From CAZBQG01 sp964493945 (GTDB lineage Bacteria > Pseudomonadota > Alphaproteobacteria > Rhodospirillales > UBA2165): a DNA stretch of 9,523 nt. A model generated the notes under the pieces. It searched no databases and had not been told where the DNA came from. It worked only from the letters and a program-made list of their open reading frames with translations. How positions within the stretch are numbered: the stretch's first letter is position 1; every line of letters starts with the position of its first letter. The stretch is taken from positions 1 through 9,523 of the forward strand of contig CAZBQG010000175.1 of assembly GCA_964493945.1 (NCBI GenBank). The letters run 5' to 3'. The translations under genes were made by a program, and so were the position numbers. This document shows, piece after piece, positions 1 to 6,527 of this stretch.

Positions 1-1
1 G

Positions 2-718
2 CCGGACGTCATTTGTCTGCAGGAAACCAAGGTAATGGACGAGCTTTTTCCGGCCGAAGCCATCAGGGAAATAGGTTATGCCCATCAATGGTACCGGGGC
101 ATGAAATCCTATAACGGGGTGGCCATATTGTCGCGCCTGCCCCTGACCAATATGGCGGGCGCGGATTGGTGCGGGCGGGAGGATTGCCGCCATATTTCGG
201 CCTCGCTGCCCGATGGCACGGAAATTCATAATTTCTATGTACCGGCGGGCGGCGATGTGCCGGATCCGGATGCCAACGATAAATTCGCCCATAAGCTTGA
301 CTTCATGCGCCAAACCGCCGCCTGGTGGAAGGGCCAAAACAAAGACGGGACGAAGCGCATATTGGTAGGGGATTTGAATGTGGCACCCCTGGAAACGGAT
401 GTATGGTCCCACAAACAAATGCTGCGGGTCGTCTCCCATACACCGATCGAGGTAGAGCTATTGGAGGCGTGGCAGGAGGCCGGCCAATGGACCGACGGGG
501 TACGTCATTTTATTCCACCATCAGAACGTTTATATAGCTGGTGGAGTTACCGGTCCAAGGATTGGCGGGCGTCGGACCGGGGACGGAGGCTGGACCATAT
601 CTGGGCCAGCCCGGCCCTGGTCCCCGAACTGCTTTCAGCCGAAGTATTGTGCGACGCCAGGGATTGGGAGAGACCGTCGGACCATGTGCCGCTCAGCCTG
701 GTGATCACTGGTAATTAG
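2..718 (+). CDS. xthA: Exodeoxyribonuclease III, 5' end outside the window
   Basis: Member of the exonuclease III / AP-endonuclease family (endonuclease-exonuclease-phosphatase fold), which cuts DNA at abasic sites and removes nucleotides 3'-5' in base excision repair in the cytoplasm. The frame is open from the first bases, giving PDVICLQETK, which holds the metal-binding Glu of the family. It is followed by the YNGVAILSR motif, GDLNVAP (catalytic Asp/Asn pair), the LDHIW segment and the terminal SDHVPL motif with the catalytic Asp-His. About 238 codons are present and the family is usually about 260 aa, so only some 20-30 N-terminal residues are missing. The internal ATG at 35 lies after the conserved QETK and is not the real start. 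The stop is TAG. The gene converges on the response regulator with a 31-bp gap. I see no hairpin with a T-run between them. Function is confident. Confidence 0.95.
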   Translation, partial: PDVICLQETKVMDELFPAEAIREIGYAHQWYRGMKSYNGVAILSRLPLTNMAGADWCGREDCRHISASLPDGTEIHNFYVPAGGDVPDPDANDKFAHKLDFMRQTAAWWKGQNKDGTKRILVGDLNVAPLETDVWSHKQMLRVVSHTPIEVELLEAWQEAGQWTDGVRHFIPPSERLYSWWSYRSKDWRASDRGRRLDHIWASPALVPELLSAEVLCDARDWERPSDHVPLSLVITGN

Positions 719-749
719 CCGATCAGGAGATCAGACGGTAAGTAAAGGT

Positions 750-1439
750 TCAGGGGATCAGGCGGTAGCCGTTGGGTTCGGTCACCAGGATGCGGGCGTT
801 GGAGGGTTCGCGCTCTATTTTCTGGCGCAGCCGGTAAACATGGGTCTCCAAAGTATGGGTCGTAACGCCTGCGTTATAGCCCCATACCTCACCCAGTAAT
901 GTGTCGCGCCCGACCACCTTATCGCCTAACAAATACAGATATTTGACGATCGCTGTTTCCTTGTCGGTCAGGTGGACTTTTTTGTTGGTTTCCGTATCCA
1001 GCATTAGTTTGGCGGCCGGGCGGAAGCTGTAGGGTCCGATGGAATAGACCGCATATTCGCTTTGTTCATGTTCGCGCAAATGGGCCCTGAGGCGGGCCAT
1101 GAGAACGCCGATGCGAAAGGGTTTGGTAATGTAATCATTGGCCCCGGCATTCAGGCCCAGAATGGTGTCCGCATCCGTATCCGCCCCGGTGAGCATGATA
1201 ATGGGGGATTTCACCCCATTGCGGCGCATAACCCGGCAGGTTTCCCGCCCATCCATGTCGGGCAGGCCCACATCGAGCAAAATGATATCGAAATAACGTT
1301 CCTTGGCGATTTCCAGGGCCTTGGCGCTGGTATCGGCCTCATCGATGATGAATTCCTCGTGAATCTGGAGCTGTTCGGACAGCATTTCGCGCAACTCATC
1401 ATCATCATCGACCACAAGAACGCGGCGGCTGGCGACCAT
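750..1439 (-). CDS. OmpR/PhoB-family response regulator (orphan)
   Basis: Two-component response regulator: an N-terminal receiver domain followed by a C-terminal winged-helix DNA-binding domain. Counting from the ATG at 1439, the acidic pocket is the DDDDE run at about residues 11-15, the phospho-acceptor is Asp56 in LLDVGLPDMDG, the switch Thr is in MLTGAD, and the conserved Lys is in DYITKPF. The last ~95 residues carry the OmpR-type wing (LTDKE, the VWGY region, HVYRLRQKIE, GYRLIP), so it should bind DNA as a transcription factor. The frame also opens at a TTG at 1469, which has a better Shine-Dalgarno match (AGGA, 7 nt before) and would add ten residues. ATG 1439 starts closer to the receiver core, so I prefer it with moderate certainty. 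No histidine kinase is visible nearby. Its upstream region is shared with the divergent sigma-54 promoter. The target genes cannot be read from the sequence. Confidence 0.93.
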   Translation of the reverse strand: MVASRRVLVVDDDDELREMLSEQLQIHEEFIIDEADTSAKALEIAKERYFDIILLDVGLPDMDGRETCRVMRRNGVKSPIIMLTGADTDADTILGLNAGANDYITKPFRIGVLMARLRAHLREHEQSEYAVYSIGPYSFRPAAKLMLDTETNKKVHLTDKETAIVKYLYLLGDKVVGRDTLLGEVWGYNAGVTTHTLETHVYRLRQKIEREPSNARILVTEPNGYRLIP

Positions 1440-1486
1440 TTTTATTGCTCTATCTTGATCAAGCCCCAAGGCTCCGTCCTAGCCTT

Positions 1487-1516
1487 ATAGTAAAGGGTGT
1501 AATAGAGGATTTTCAA
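1487..1516 (-). promoter_or_regulatory. Candidate housekeeping promoter for the response regulator
   Basis: On the minus strand TTGAAA (1516-1511) and TACTAT (1492-1487) are separated by 18 bp, a fair match to a sigma-70-type promoter. Transcription would start near 1480. That gives a leader of about 40 nt to the ATG at 1439, or about 10 nt to the alternative TTG at 1469. Identified by eye only. Confidence 0.35.
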
Positions 1517-1529
1517 TAGGGTTGGATTT

Positions 1530-1563
1530 GGCAATTTTGCCGGGTTCCGGGCAATTTTTGCCC
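1530..1563. promoter_or_regulatory. Tandem palindromic operators, candidate enhancer sites
   Basis: Two related inverted repeats lie in tandem. GGCAA-TT-TTGCC is at 1530-1541 and GGGCAA-TTT-TTGCCC is at 1549-1563. Their centres are 20-21 bp apart, so they fall on about the same face of the helix. They centre about 100 bp upstream of the predicted sigma-54 start site, where bacterial enhancer-binding proteins usually bind. From memory the shape resembles the GC-flanked ftr elements bound by FlbD at Caulobacter flagellar promoters; I cannot verify this. They also lie about 50-80 bp upstream of the response regulator's putative start, so they could serve both directions. Confidence 0.5.
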
Positions 1564-1594
1564 CCGGGCAGGGAAAACGGCTCCCAGAGCCAGG

Positions 1595-1607
1595 TAATCT
1601 ATTGATA
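1595..1607 (-). promoter_or_regulatory. IHF binding site (perfect consensus)
   Basis: The 13 bases read TAA-TCTA-TTGATA, the exact reverse complement of the IHF consensus WATCAANNNNTTR. An AT-rich stretch follows. The site lies between the tandem palindromes and the -24/-12 element, which is the standard place for IHF to bend DNA so that an upstream activator can reach sigma-54 RNA polymerase. One consensus match alone could be chance; the position between two other elements makes it more credible. Confidence 0.5.
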
Positions 1608-1622
1608 TTATTTGGTTTTTCT

Positions 1623-1638
1623 TGGCACCCGGCTTGCA
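1623..1638 (+). promoter_or_regulatory. Sigma-54 (RpoN) -24/-12 promoter
   Basis: The sequence TGGCACCCGGCTTGCA fits the sigma-54 consensus TGGCACG-N4-TTGCW at all but one position. The invariant GG (1624-1625) and GC (1636-1637) are exactly 10 bp apart. Transcription should start around 1649-1650, leaving a leader of about 25-45 nt before the downstream gene. Such promoters need an ATP-dependent enhancer-binding protein. The palindromes and IHF site upstream provide the expected architecture. Confidence 0.72.
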
Positions 1639-1694
1639 CGGTCTTGTTCAGGGGGAAAACCTCCAGGCGATAAATGAACGGGAAAGAGAACACC

Positions 1695-2780
1695 ATGGAA
1701 ACCAGCTTGCAAAGCCTCAAGCCGGGCTACCCAGGACAGGGCGCCCGGGCACCGGTTGAACTGGCCCTCAATACGGAGGAAACAGGAACCACGGGAGTGG
1801 GACAAGGGCTTGATTTCAAGGCGTGCGGCACGGACGGCTTCACTTTTTTCGTTTTTCTCGACATCATTAACCCGCTGCAGCATATCCCGCTCCTATCCAC
1901 CCTTTACCGCAACGTCACCGGCGATGAGATCGATCCCGGTGCGCGCATCGCAGGCGCCACCTTGTTTGGGGGCCCGGCGGGTCTGGCCATCTCGTCTCTC
2001 AATGTGATGGTTAAACACAGCACGGGCAAGGATGTGGGCGATCATATGATGGCCTTTCTGCAAGAACACGGGCAGAACGATGCGCCGGGCGTAGAGGATA
2101 CAAACCCAGTCCAGGTTGCCCTGGCAACCGCCGCCGATTATGCCGCTTTGGATGCTACCCGAACCGCCACCCAGCAGGCGGCATCCGCTCCCTCACCCGG
2201 CCCGGCCACAAGTCCAACTTTGGGTCACGCCTATGGCATGACCGGCATTCCCATCGCCAAGGCCCAACCGGCGGAATCCAATTATGTCCGCCGCGCGGCT
2301 CCCGATTTGCAATTGCTGGACGAGATCAAAGCCCCAGCCTCACCTGAAAAAGCCCTTGGCAAAAAGCTGCCGATCCAGGTTCAGGCCAAATCCCAGCCCG
2401 CCAGCGCACCTGCTGATATAGAGCGCCTCGCCGCGTTTGAAACCGCTGCCGGTCCCAATATCCCTAAATCCATCGATCCCATATCCCTGCTTAATACCAC
2501 CCCACCCGCCGCCAAGATTGCCACCCTCAAACCCAGCAATGCCAAAAAGCCCCAAGCCAAACTCGATGAAGCCAAATTACCTGATGCCACTCCAATCATG
2601 GCTAAAATTCCCAGCCCTCAACCTTCCAGCGCCAACCCGGCCATCACCTTGCCGCCCGAAAGAACCAACGGTTGGGTTCATGCAGCCATGCTGAAGGCCC
2701 TGGACAAATACCAAAACGGCGCCCAATTGGCCAAACCGCCCATACCAGCCAATGGCGAAAAGCTTTCCGTCACCCGTTAA
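1695..2780 (+). CDS. Unknown protein with short hydrophobic core and long Pro/Ala-rich tail
   Basis: I do not recognise a named family. The product is 361 aa from the ATG at 1695, which has AAAGAG six bases upstream. An in-frame ATG at 1674 (AGG six bases upstream) would add seven residues and is also possible. In the longer numbering, residues 56-130 form a compact, conserved-looking block. It opens with the hydrophobic FTFFVFLDIINPLQH segment, then has TGDEI, and a Gly/Ala-rich hydrophobic stretch (GATLFGGPAG) that could insert in or lie on a membrane. It ends with TGKDVGDHM. I recall similar NPLQHIP...TGD segments in other alphaproteobacterial hypotheticals but no function. From about residue 140 to the end the chain is rich in Ala, Pro, Lys and Ser, contains few aromatics and is probably disordered, like a spacer or binding tail. 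There is no clear signal peptide. It has its own sigma-54-type promoter, which suggests conditional or developmental (for example flagellar) expression. Confidence 0.8.
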   Translation: METSLQSLKPGYPGQGARAPVELALNTEETGTTGVGQGLDFKACGTDGFTFFVFLDIINPLQHIPLLSTLYRNVTGDEIDPGARIAGATLFGGPAGLAISSLNVMVKHSTGKDVGDHMMAFLQEHGQNDAPGVEDTNPVQVALATAADYAALDATRTATQQAASAPSPGPATSPTLGHAYGMTGIPIAKAQPAESNYVRRAAPDLQLLDEIKAPASPEKALGKKLPIQVQAKSQPASAPADIERLAAFETAAGPNIPKSIDPISLLNTTPPAAKIATLKPSNAKKPQAKLDEAKLPDATPIMAKIPSPQPSSANPAITLPPERTNGWVHAAMLKALDKYQNGAQLAKPPIPANGEKLSVTR

Positions 2781-2794
2781 AATTTTCCCGGAGC

Positions 2795-2822
2795 TTGATC
2801 GGTCCGCCCGGCGGCCTATAAC
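2795..2822 (+). promoter_or_regulatory. Candidate promoter for a leaderless transpeptidase mRNA
   Basis: TTGATC (2795-2800) and TATAAC (2817-2822) are 16 bp apart, a fair -35/-10 pair. The -10 ends only six bases before the ATG at 2829, so the predicted start site falls on or next to the start codon. No Shine-Dalgarno is visible before that ATG, which fits a leaderless transcript. Confidence 0.3.
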
Positions 2823-2828
2823 CAGTGC

Positions 2829-3332
2829 ATGGAAATTGTGCTGGAAAGCGATGGGCGGCTGAGCCTGGATGGGCGCCGGTTTCGCTCAGCCATCGGGCGG
2901 GCGGGCGTCACGCCGGACAAACGGGAAGGCGACGGGGCAACGCCCGCCGGACTTTTTGCCTTGCGCTCTGTTCTCTACCGCCCCGACCGGCTGAGCCGGC
3001 CCCGGACCTATTTGGAGGTTGGTGCGCTGGCGCCCGATGACGGATGGTGTGACGATCCGGCCCATGGGGACTATAACCGCCCCGTCCTTATGCCCCATAT
3101 GGCAAGCTGCGAACGTCTTTGGCGGGAAGACGCGCTTTATGATCTTCTGGTGGTTCTGGGCCACAATGATGATCCGGTCCGGGCTGGCTTGGGCAGCGCC
3201 ATATTTCTCCATCTGGCCAGGCCGGATTTCGGCCCGACGGACGGCTGCGTGGCGGTGAGTCTCGAAGATCTTCTGGAAATTCTGGAGAGTGTGCAGCCCG
3301 GCGACGGCCTTAGGGTCAATTATCTGCGCTGA
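2829..3332 (+). CDS. L,D-transpeptidase (YkuD-domain) family protein
   Basis: A 167-aa protein of the YkuD/ErfK L,D-transpeptidase family, whose members make 3-3 peptidoglycan cross-links or attach proteins to peptidoglycan through a catalytic cysteine. Visible family marks are REGDGATPAG (res 32-41), a His at 112 (GHNDD), the FLH segment with His128, and TDGCVAV with the presumed catalytic Cys140. The usual S/T-H/R-G-C motif here reads T-D-G-C, as in the compact proteobacterial subgroup. The protein is essentially only the catalytic domain. It starts MEIVLESDGR and shows no signal peptide or transmembrane segment, which is odd for a periplasmic enzyme; I found no upstream in-frame extension supplying one. 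The start has no clear ribosome-binding site, and a possible promoter ends six bases before it. Its last 17 bp overlap the end of yggS on the other strand. Confidence 0.88.
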   Translation: MEIVLESDGRLSLDGRRFRSAIGRAGVTPDKREGDGATPAGLFALRSVLYRPDRLSRPRTYLEVGALAPDDGWCDDPAHGDYNRPVLMPHMASCERLWREDALYDLLVVLGHNDDPVRAGLGSAIFLHLARPDFGPTDGCVAVSLEDLLEILESVQPGDGLRVNYLR

Positions 3333-4014
3333 CGGGCACGGTCTGGCGGGGCCCGAAAATGGCCGTGCCGACCCGGATATGGGTGGCGCCAAATTGCACG
3401 GCGATTTCATAATCCGCGCTCATCCCCATGCTCAAACTTTCCAGTCCGTTTCGTTTGGCGATCCCGCCCAACAGGGCGAAATGGAGGGACGGCTCTTCAT
3501 CGATGGGCGGGATACACATCAGACCCTGGACGGGCAGCTCATAATCTTGCTGGCAGGTACGGATAAACTCATCGGCCTGGGCCGGCCCGATGCCTGCCTT
3601 TGCGGCTTCCTCGCCCGTATTGACCTGAATAAAAATTCCGGGGCGGCAACCGCTTTTTTCCATCTGGCGGGCCAGGGCAGCGGCCAGTTTGGGCCGGTCC
3701 AGGGTCTCGATGACATCGAAAAGCTGAACCGCCTGGCCCACCTTGTTACTTTGCAGGGGCCCGATCAGATGGAGCTCCAGTCCTTCCTGGCCTTCCTTAA
3801 TTTCGGGCCATTTGCCCAGCGCCTCCTGCACCCGGTTCTCGCCGAACAAACGCTGGCCCGCGGCAATGGCCTGATGGATCGGCGGAGCGGGTTGGGTTTT
3901 TGAAACGGCGATGAGTCGGGCGGAACCCGCTTCGCGCCCGGTTTCCTTGATCTGTTGGCCCAGAAGGGAATTCACCCTTTCCAGATTGGCTGCTATATCT
4001 TGGCTGGCGGACAT
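3316..4014 (-). CDS. yggS: YggS/PROSC-family PLP-binding protein
   Basis: Pyridoxal-phosphate-binding protein of the YggS/YBL036C/PLPBP family, a cytoplasmic single-domain TIM barrel (like the N-terminal half of alanine racemase) involved in PLP homeostasis and amino/keto-acid balance rather than a known catalytic reaction. The PLP lysine is in the LIAVSKTQP motif near residue 39. Other family marks follow: FGENRVQE, HLIGPLQSNK, IQVNTGEEAAKAG, GLMCIPP, and the phosphate-binding C-terminal LSMGMSADYEIAVQFGATHIRVGTAIFG. At 232 aa it has normal length and no missing motif. The ATG at 4014 is preferred over an in-frame TTG one codon upstream. It is divergent from the ThiE-like gene with only 47 bp between starts, and its 3' end overlaps the transpeptidase by 17 bp. 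Confidence 0.95.
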   Translation of the reverse strand: MSASQDIAANLERVNSLLGQQIKETGREAGSARLIAVSKTQPAPPIHQAIAAGQRLFGENRVQEALGKWPEIKEGQEGLELHLIGPLQSNKVGQAVQLFDVIETLDRPKLAAALARQMEKSGCRPGIFIQVNTGEEAAKAGIGPAQADEFIRTCQQDYELPVQGLMCIPPIDEEPSLHFALLGGIAKRNGLESLSMGMSADYEIAVQFGATHIRVGTAIFGPRQTVPVSADN

Positions 4015-4043
4015 CAATACGGTTGCTGGCGGCGCATGTAAAA

Positions 4044-4061
4044 AACCTTCAAAATAAGGTT
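4044..4061. promoter_or_regulatory. Small hairpin covering the ThiE-like gene's Shine-Dalgarno
   Basis: A perfect 6-bp inverted repeat, AACCTT (4044-4049) and AAGGTT (4056-4061), has a 6-base loop and ends at the base before ATG 4062. In the plus-strand mRNA the AAGG that would serve as ribosome-binding site lies inside the stem. On the minus strand the stem is followed by a run of six T, like a weak intrinsic terminator, but it is AT-rich and probably weak. Role uncertain. Confidence 0.3.
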
Positions 4062-4670
4062 ATGAGCTTATCAGAATTTGCATTAGGGCTCAAACGGCGC
4101 AACGGCAGGCCCGGACCGCCCGATCTTCCCCATTTGATTTTGATGACGGATGGGGAGCGGATGAAGGATCCCCTGGCCCATGCCGCCCGCCTGCCCAGGG
4201 GCGCCGCCGTCTGTCTGCGTCATTACGATGACCCGGGGCGCAGCCAACTGGCCCGGGACCTTATGGGTTTATGCCGGGAAAAGGGTTTGAAGCTATTCAT
4301 CGGTGGAGATGTGGGTCTGGCGCAGGCGGTCGGTGCCCATGGGCTGCATCTGCCGGAAGGTCTGGCCCGCCAGGGTTCAGGGGCGGCACGGGGCTGGCTG
4401 CAAAAGCCCGGCCGCATCCTGAGCGCCGCGGCCCATTCACCGGCGGCATTATTCATGGCCGCCCGCATCGGCGCCCACGGGGCAATATTGGGCTCCGTAT
4501 TCCCGACGCCCAGCCATCCCGGAGGCCCGGTCATCGGCCCCGGACGTTTTGCCGCATGGTGCCGGGCGTCCCCCCTGCCGGTCTGGGGGCTGGGCGGCAT
4601 CAATGAGACAACAGCCCAGCGCCTGGGCCCATCGGGCGCTATCGGCATCGCCGGGATTGGGGGCATTTAA
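4062..4670 (+). CDS. Divergent ThiE/TenI-fold protein (thiamine phosphate synthase-like)
   Basis: A 202-aa protein with the thiamine phosphate synthase / TenI TIM-barrel layout. Visible are LILMTD (res 25-30, canonical strand 1), AVCLRHYD (49-56, in place of QLR-K), GAHGLHLPEG (91-100, in place of GADGVHLGQ), SAAAHSPAA (121-129, canonical S-H-E helix), GAILGSVFPTPSHPGG (140-155, canonical GPVFPT) and WGLGGIN (175-181). ThiE joins the pyrimidine and thiazole halves of thiamine in the cytoplasm. Here the Asn-Asp before the second motif is replaced by Gly-Gly, and the Asp after HLGQ is absent; these correspond to the Mg2+-binding aspartates in ThiE. The protein also stops right after GIAGIGGI, slightly early. 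Activity as a true ThiE is therefore doubtful, and a TenI-like or other role is possible. No other thiamine gene is in view. ATG 4062 with AAGG is preferred to an upstream TTG at 4023. The last four bases overlap the convergent pseudogene. Confidence 0.85.
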   Translation: MSLSEFALGLKRRNGRPGPPDLPHLILMTDGERMKDPLAHAARLPRGAAVCLRHYDDPGRSQLARDLMGLCREKGLKLFIGGDVGLAQAVGAHGLHLPEGLARQGSGAARGWLQKPGRILSAAAHSPAALFMAARIGAHGAILGSVFPTPSHPGGPVIGPGRFAAWCRASPLPVWGLGGINETTAQRLGPSGAIGIAGIGGI

Positions 4671-6444
4671 TCCGCCTGGAAAGTATCCAGATCGGCGCTG
4701 AGGGCAGCACTGACGCCGTCCCAATCGTCGGGCTCGTCCTGGCGGTAGGCCTGGATTGAGGGATAAAATAAAGACCGGGTTCCGTTAACACCCCAATACC
4801 AAAGAGGGGCGCGTTGCAAGGCCAGCCAGCAGGGTTTGCCGAGGGCGCCCGCAAAATGAGCCGTCACATTGGAAGTGGTGATGATCAGATCCAACCCATC
4901 CACCAATGCGGCAAACCCTTCCAGATCATCGAAGCGGTCGATCTCCGGATCGGTAAAAATGCGGGCTCCGGTTTGGGCCCGGGCCTCTTCGATCTCCAAA
5001 TCCGTACCGCCATATTGCAAATTGACGAACAGGGCATCACGGCCAGTCAAAACAGGCCCTCAGCAATCCAGAGGCAGGGATTTTCCGGGGCCCACTTTAC
5101 GCCTGGCACTGCGCCACGATATGCCGATGCGGGGCGAGGTACCCGCCACCTCCGCCAGGCGTATTTCGCATTCGGTCCGGCGTCCGTCATGGGTCTGAAG
5201 AAATTACTGGGGCGCTTCATAACCGGCAGGCCAGGGCGCCAGGGCCTTCATCAGGCTACCCATGGGAATTTGCCGGTCAATGTCCGTGGCCGGGGGAGGC
5301 GGCCCGTCTTCGGCCAGAAATGTGATATGGCTAAAGGACCGGCTCAGCAAACCCAAAAGGCGTGCATCGCATAAGACGGTGCAGGCCGCACCCCGCTTCG
5401 CCGCCAGGGGCAACAGACTGCAAAAGATAATCTGATCCCCCACGCTTTGTTCGGGCCAGATCAATAGCCCCTCGCCCGCCAGATCACTTCCATCCCAGAG
5501 GGCTTGAGGGAATTCCCGCCAGAGGGTCGGGGGTTCAGAAATCCGCCAGCGGTTGTCATAATCTTCCAACCCGTCTTTGATGCCGCCCATGGACATGCGG
5601 GTGAGGCCGCGCATGTATTTGGCGTTGCTATGCCCGGGATCCAGATTGACGGCCTGTTCCAGATGCTCCAGCGCCGCCGGGTAATCACCCTCCGCCTTGA
5701 GGGCGAGACCGAGATTCAATCTGAGTTCGGCATGATCGGGATGGGTCTTGATCAGATCGGCATAGAGGCCGGCAGATTCCTGGGTGCGCCCGGCATCGGT
5801 CAAGGAGCTGCCCAAAATCGTCAACGTTTCAAGATCGCCGGGGTTCATTTCAAGAGCCTGGCGGCAATGGTCAATGGCCTGATCATATTTTCCCAACGCC
5901 TGTTCGATGCGCGCCAGGCAGGCATGCGCACCACCATCGCCGGGCTGGGATTTGACCAGCTTCAATGCCAGCCCTTCCGCTTTCCCGGCCCGCCCCTCTC
6001 CGAGAAGGAAATTGGCCAGATTGCCGAGGGCGTAGGCGTGCCGCGGAACCCGGGCCAGGGCCTGGCGGAAAAGCTCCTCCACCCTTTCGGGCCTACCAAT
6101 GGCGATGAGCGACGTGGCCAGGGCGTTCAGCGTGTTGGCATCGCCGGGCATGATTTCCAACGCCCGCTCGAAATGTTCGGCCGCGTCTTCCAGGCTTCCC
6201 GTCGCCACCAGGCCTGGCCAAGATTGTATTGCGCCGCCCCCAGACCCGGGGCCAGGGCGGCGGCCCGCTCCAACAGACCCAATGCGGCGCCAAGATTATT
6301 CATCTGAAGGGCGATCAGCCCTAACCCATGCAGCGCTTCGGGCCGGGCGGGATCGGCCTCCAGCACCCGCCGATACCCGGTTTCAGCCGGCCCTAGCCGG
6401 CCCGCCTGATGATCAGCCGAGGCCTTGGCCAGCAATTTTTCCAA
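4667..6444 (-). pseudogene. TPR-glycosyltransferase-like gene broken by a frameshift and two stops
   Basis: Read on the minus strand this is one gene of about 592 codons in three pieces. The N-terminal ~350 residues are TPR repeats (for example NALATSLIAIGR and LNLGLALKAEGDY units). The C-terminal half is the glycosyltransferase-like domain found in TPR proteins (GT9/GT41-like fold): WPEQSVGDQIIF, GISWR, VNLQYG, VTAHFAGALGKPCW and the RQDEPDDW tail. Three lesions are visible. Near 6211-6213 one base is missing: GCCTGGTGG where GCCCTGGTGG would give the expected QALVATGSLEDA. TAA at 5204-5206 follows GYEAPQ. TGA at 5060-5062 sits where the family has Trp (SLPLD-x-stop-GPVL). The last two are in one continuous frame, and homology continues across both, so they are nonsense changes. 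The start looks like TTG 6444 with GGA six bases upstream. All other sequence is well kept, which suggests recent loss. If functional in relatives it would transfer sugar to a protein or polysaccharide. Confidence 0.85.
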
Positions 6445-6505
6445 TTCATTTCCGGAAATCAGCCCGGGTCCTTATTCGGTTCAGCCAAAGAAGTTCGAGG
6501 GGCGG

Positions 6506-6514
6506 AATATAACA
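6506..6514 (-). promoter_or_regulatory. Candidate extended -10 promoter for the TPR-glycosyltransferase gene
   Basis: The minus strand reads TGTTATATT, an extended -10 (TGN plus TATATT), about 60 bp before the presumed start at 6444. I see no good -35. On the plus strand the same AT-rich patch contains TATAAC (6508-6513), which could serve the TPR-sulfotransferase, also without a clear -35. The rest of this 165-bp divergent region holds the short open frame at 6528 and no other structure I can support. Confidence 0.2.
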
Positions 6515-6527
6515 TGAGGATAGGAGC

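Noticed and set aside
729..767. Imperfect direct repeat GATCAGACGGTA (729-740) and GATCAGGCGGTA (756-767).
   Set aside because: Only 12 bp with one mismatch, and one copy is the regulator's own C-terminal codons; could be chance or a tiny local duplication.
1530..1563. The palindromes could be intrinsic terminators.
   Set aside because: No gene ends here on either strand, the stems are short and no T-run follows them.
2781..2828. GC-rich patch (CCGCCCGGCGG) after the unknown gene as a terminator.
   Set aside because: The stem is very short and no T-run follows; the patch lies between candidate -35 and -10 boxes.
5060..5062. TGA at a family Trp position could mean TGA is read as Trp.
   Set aside because: TGA is the natural stop of the response regulator, the L,D-transpeptidase and YggS here, and the same broken gene also has a TAA and a frameshift.
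5504..6307. Long plus-strand open frame (267 codons) opposite the TPR-glycosyltransferase gene.
   Set aside because: It is the antisense shadow of a GC-rich coding region; the TPR repeats on the minus strand explain the sequence.
4667..6444. Mobile-element insertion or horizontal island as cause of the broken gene.
   Set aside because: No inverted repeats, target duplications or transposase remnants are visible; all lesions are point changes.
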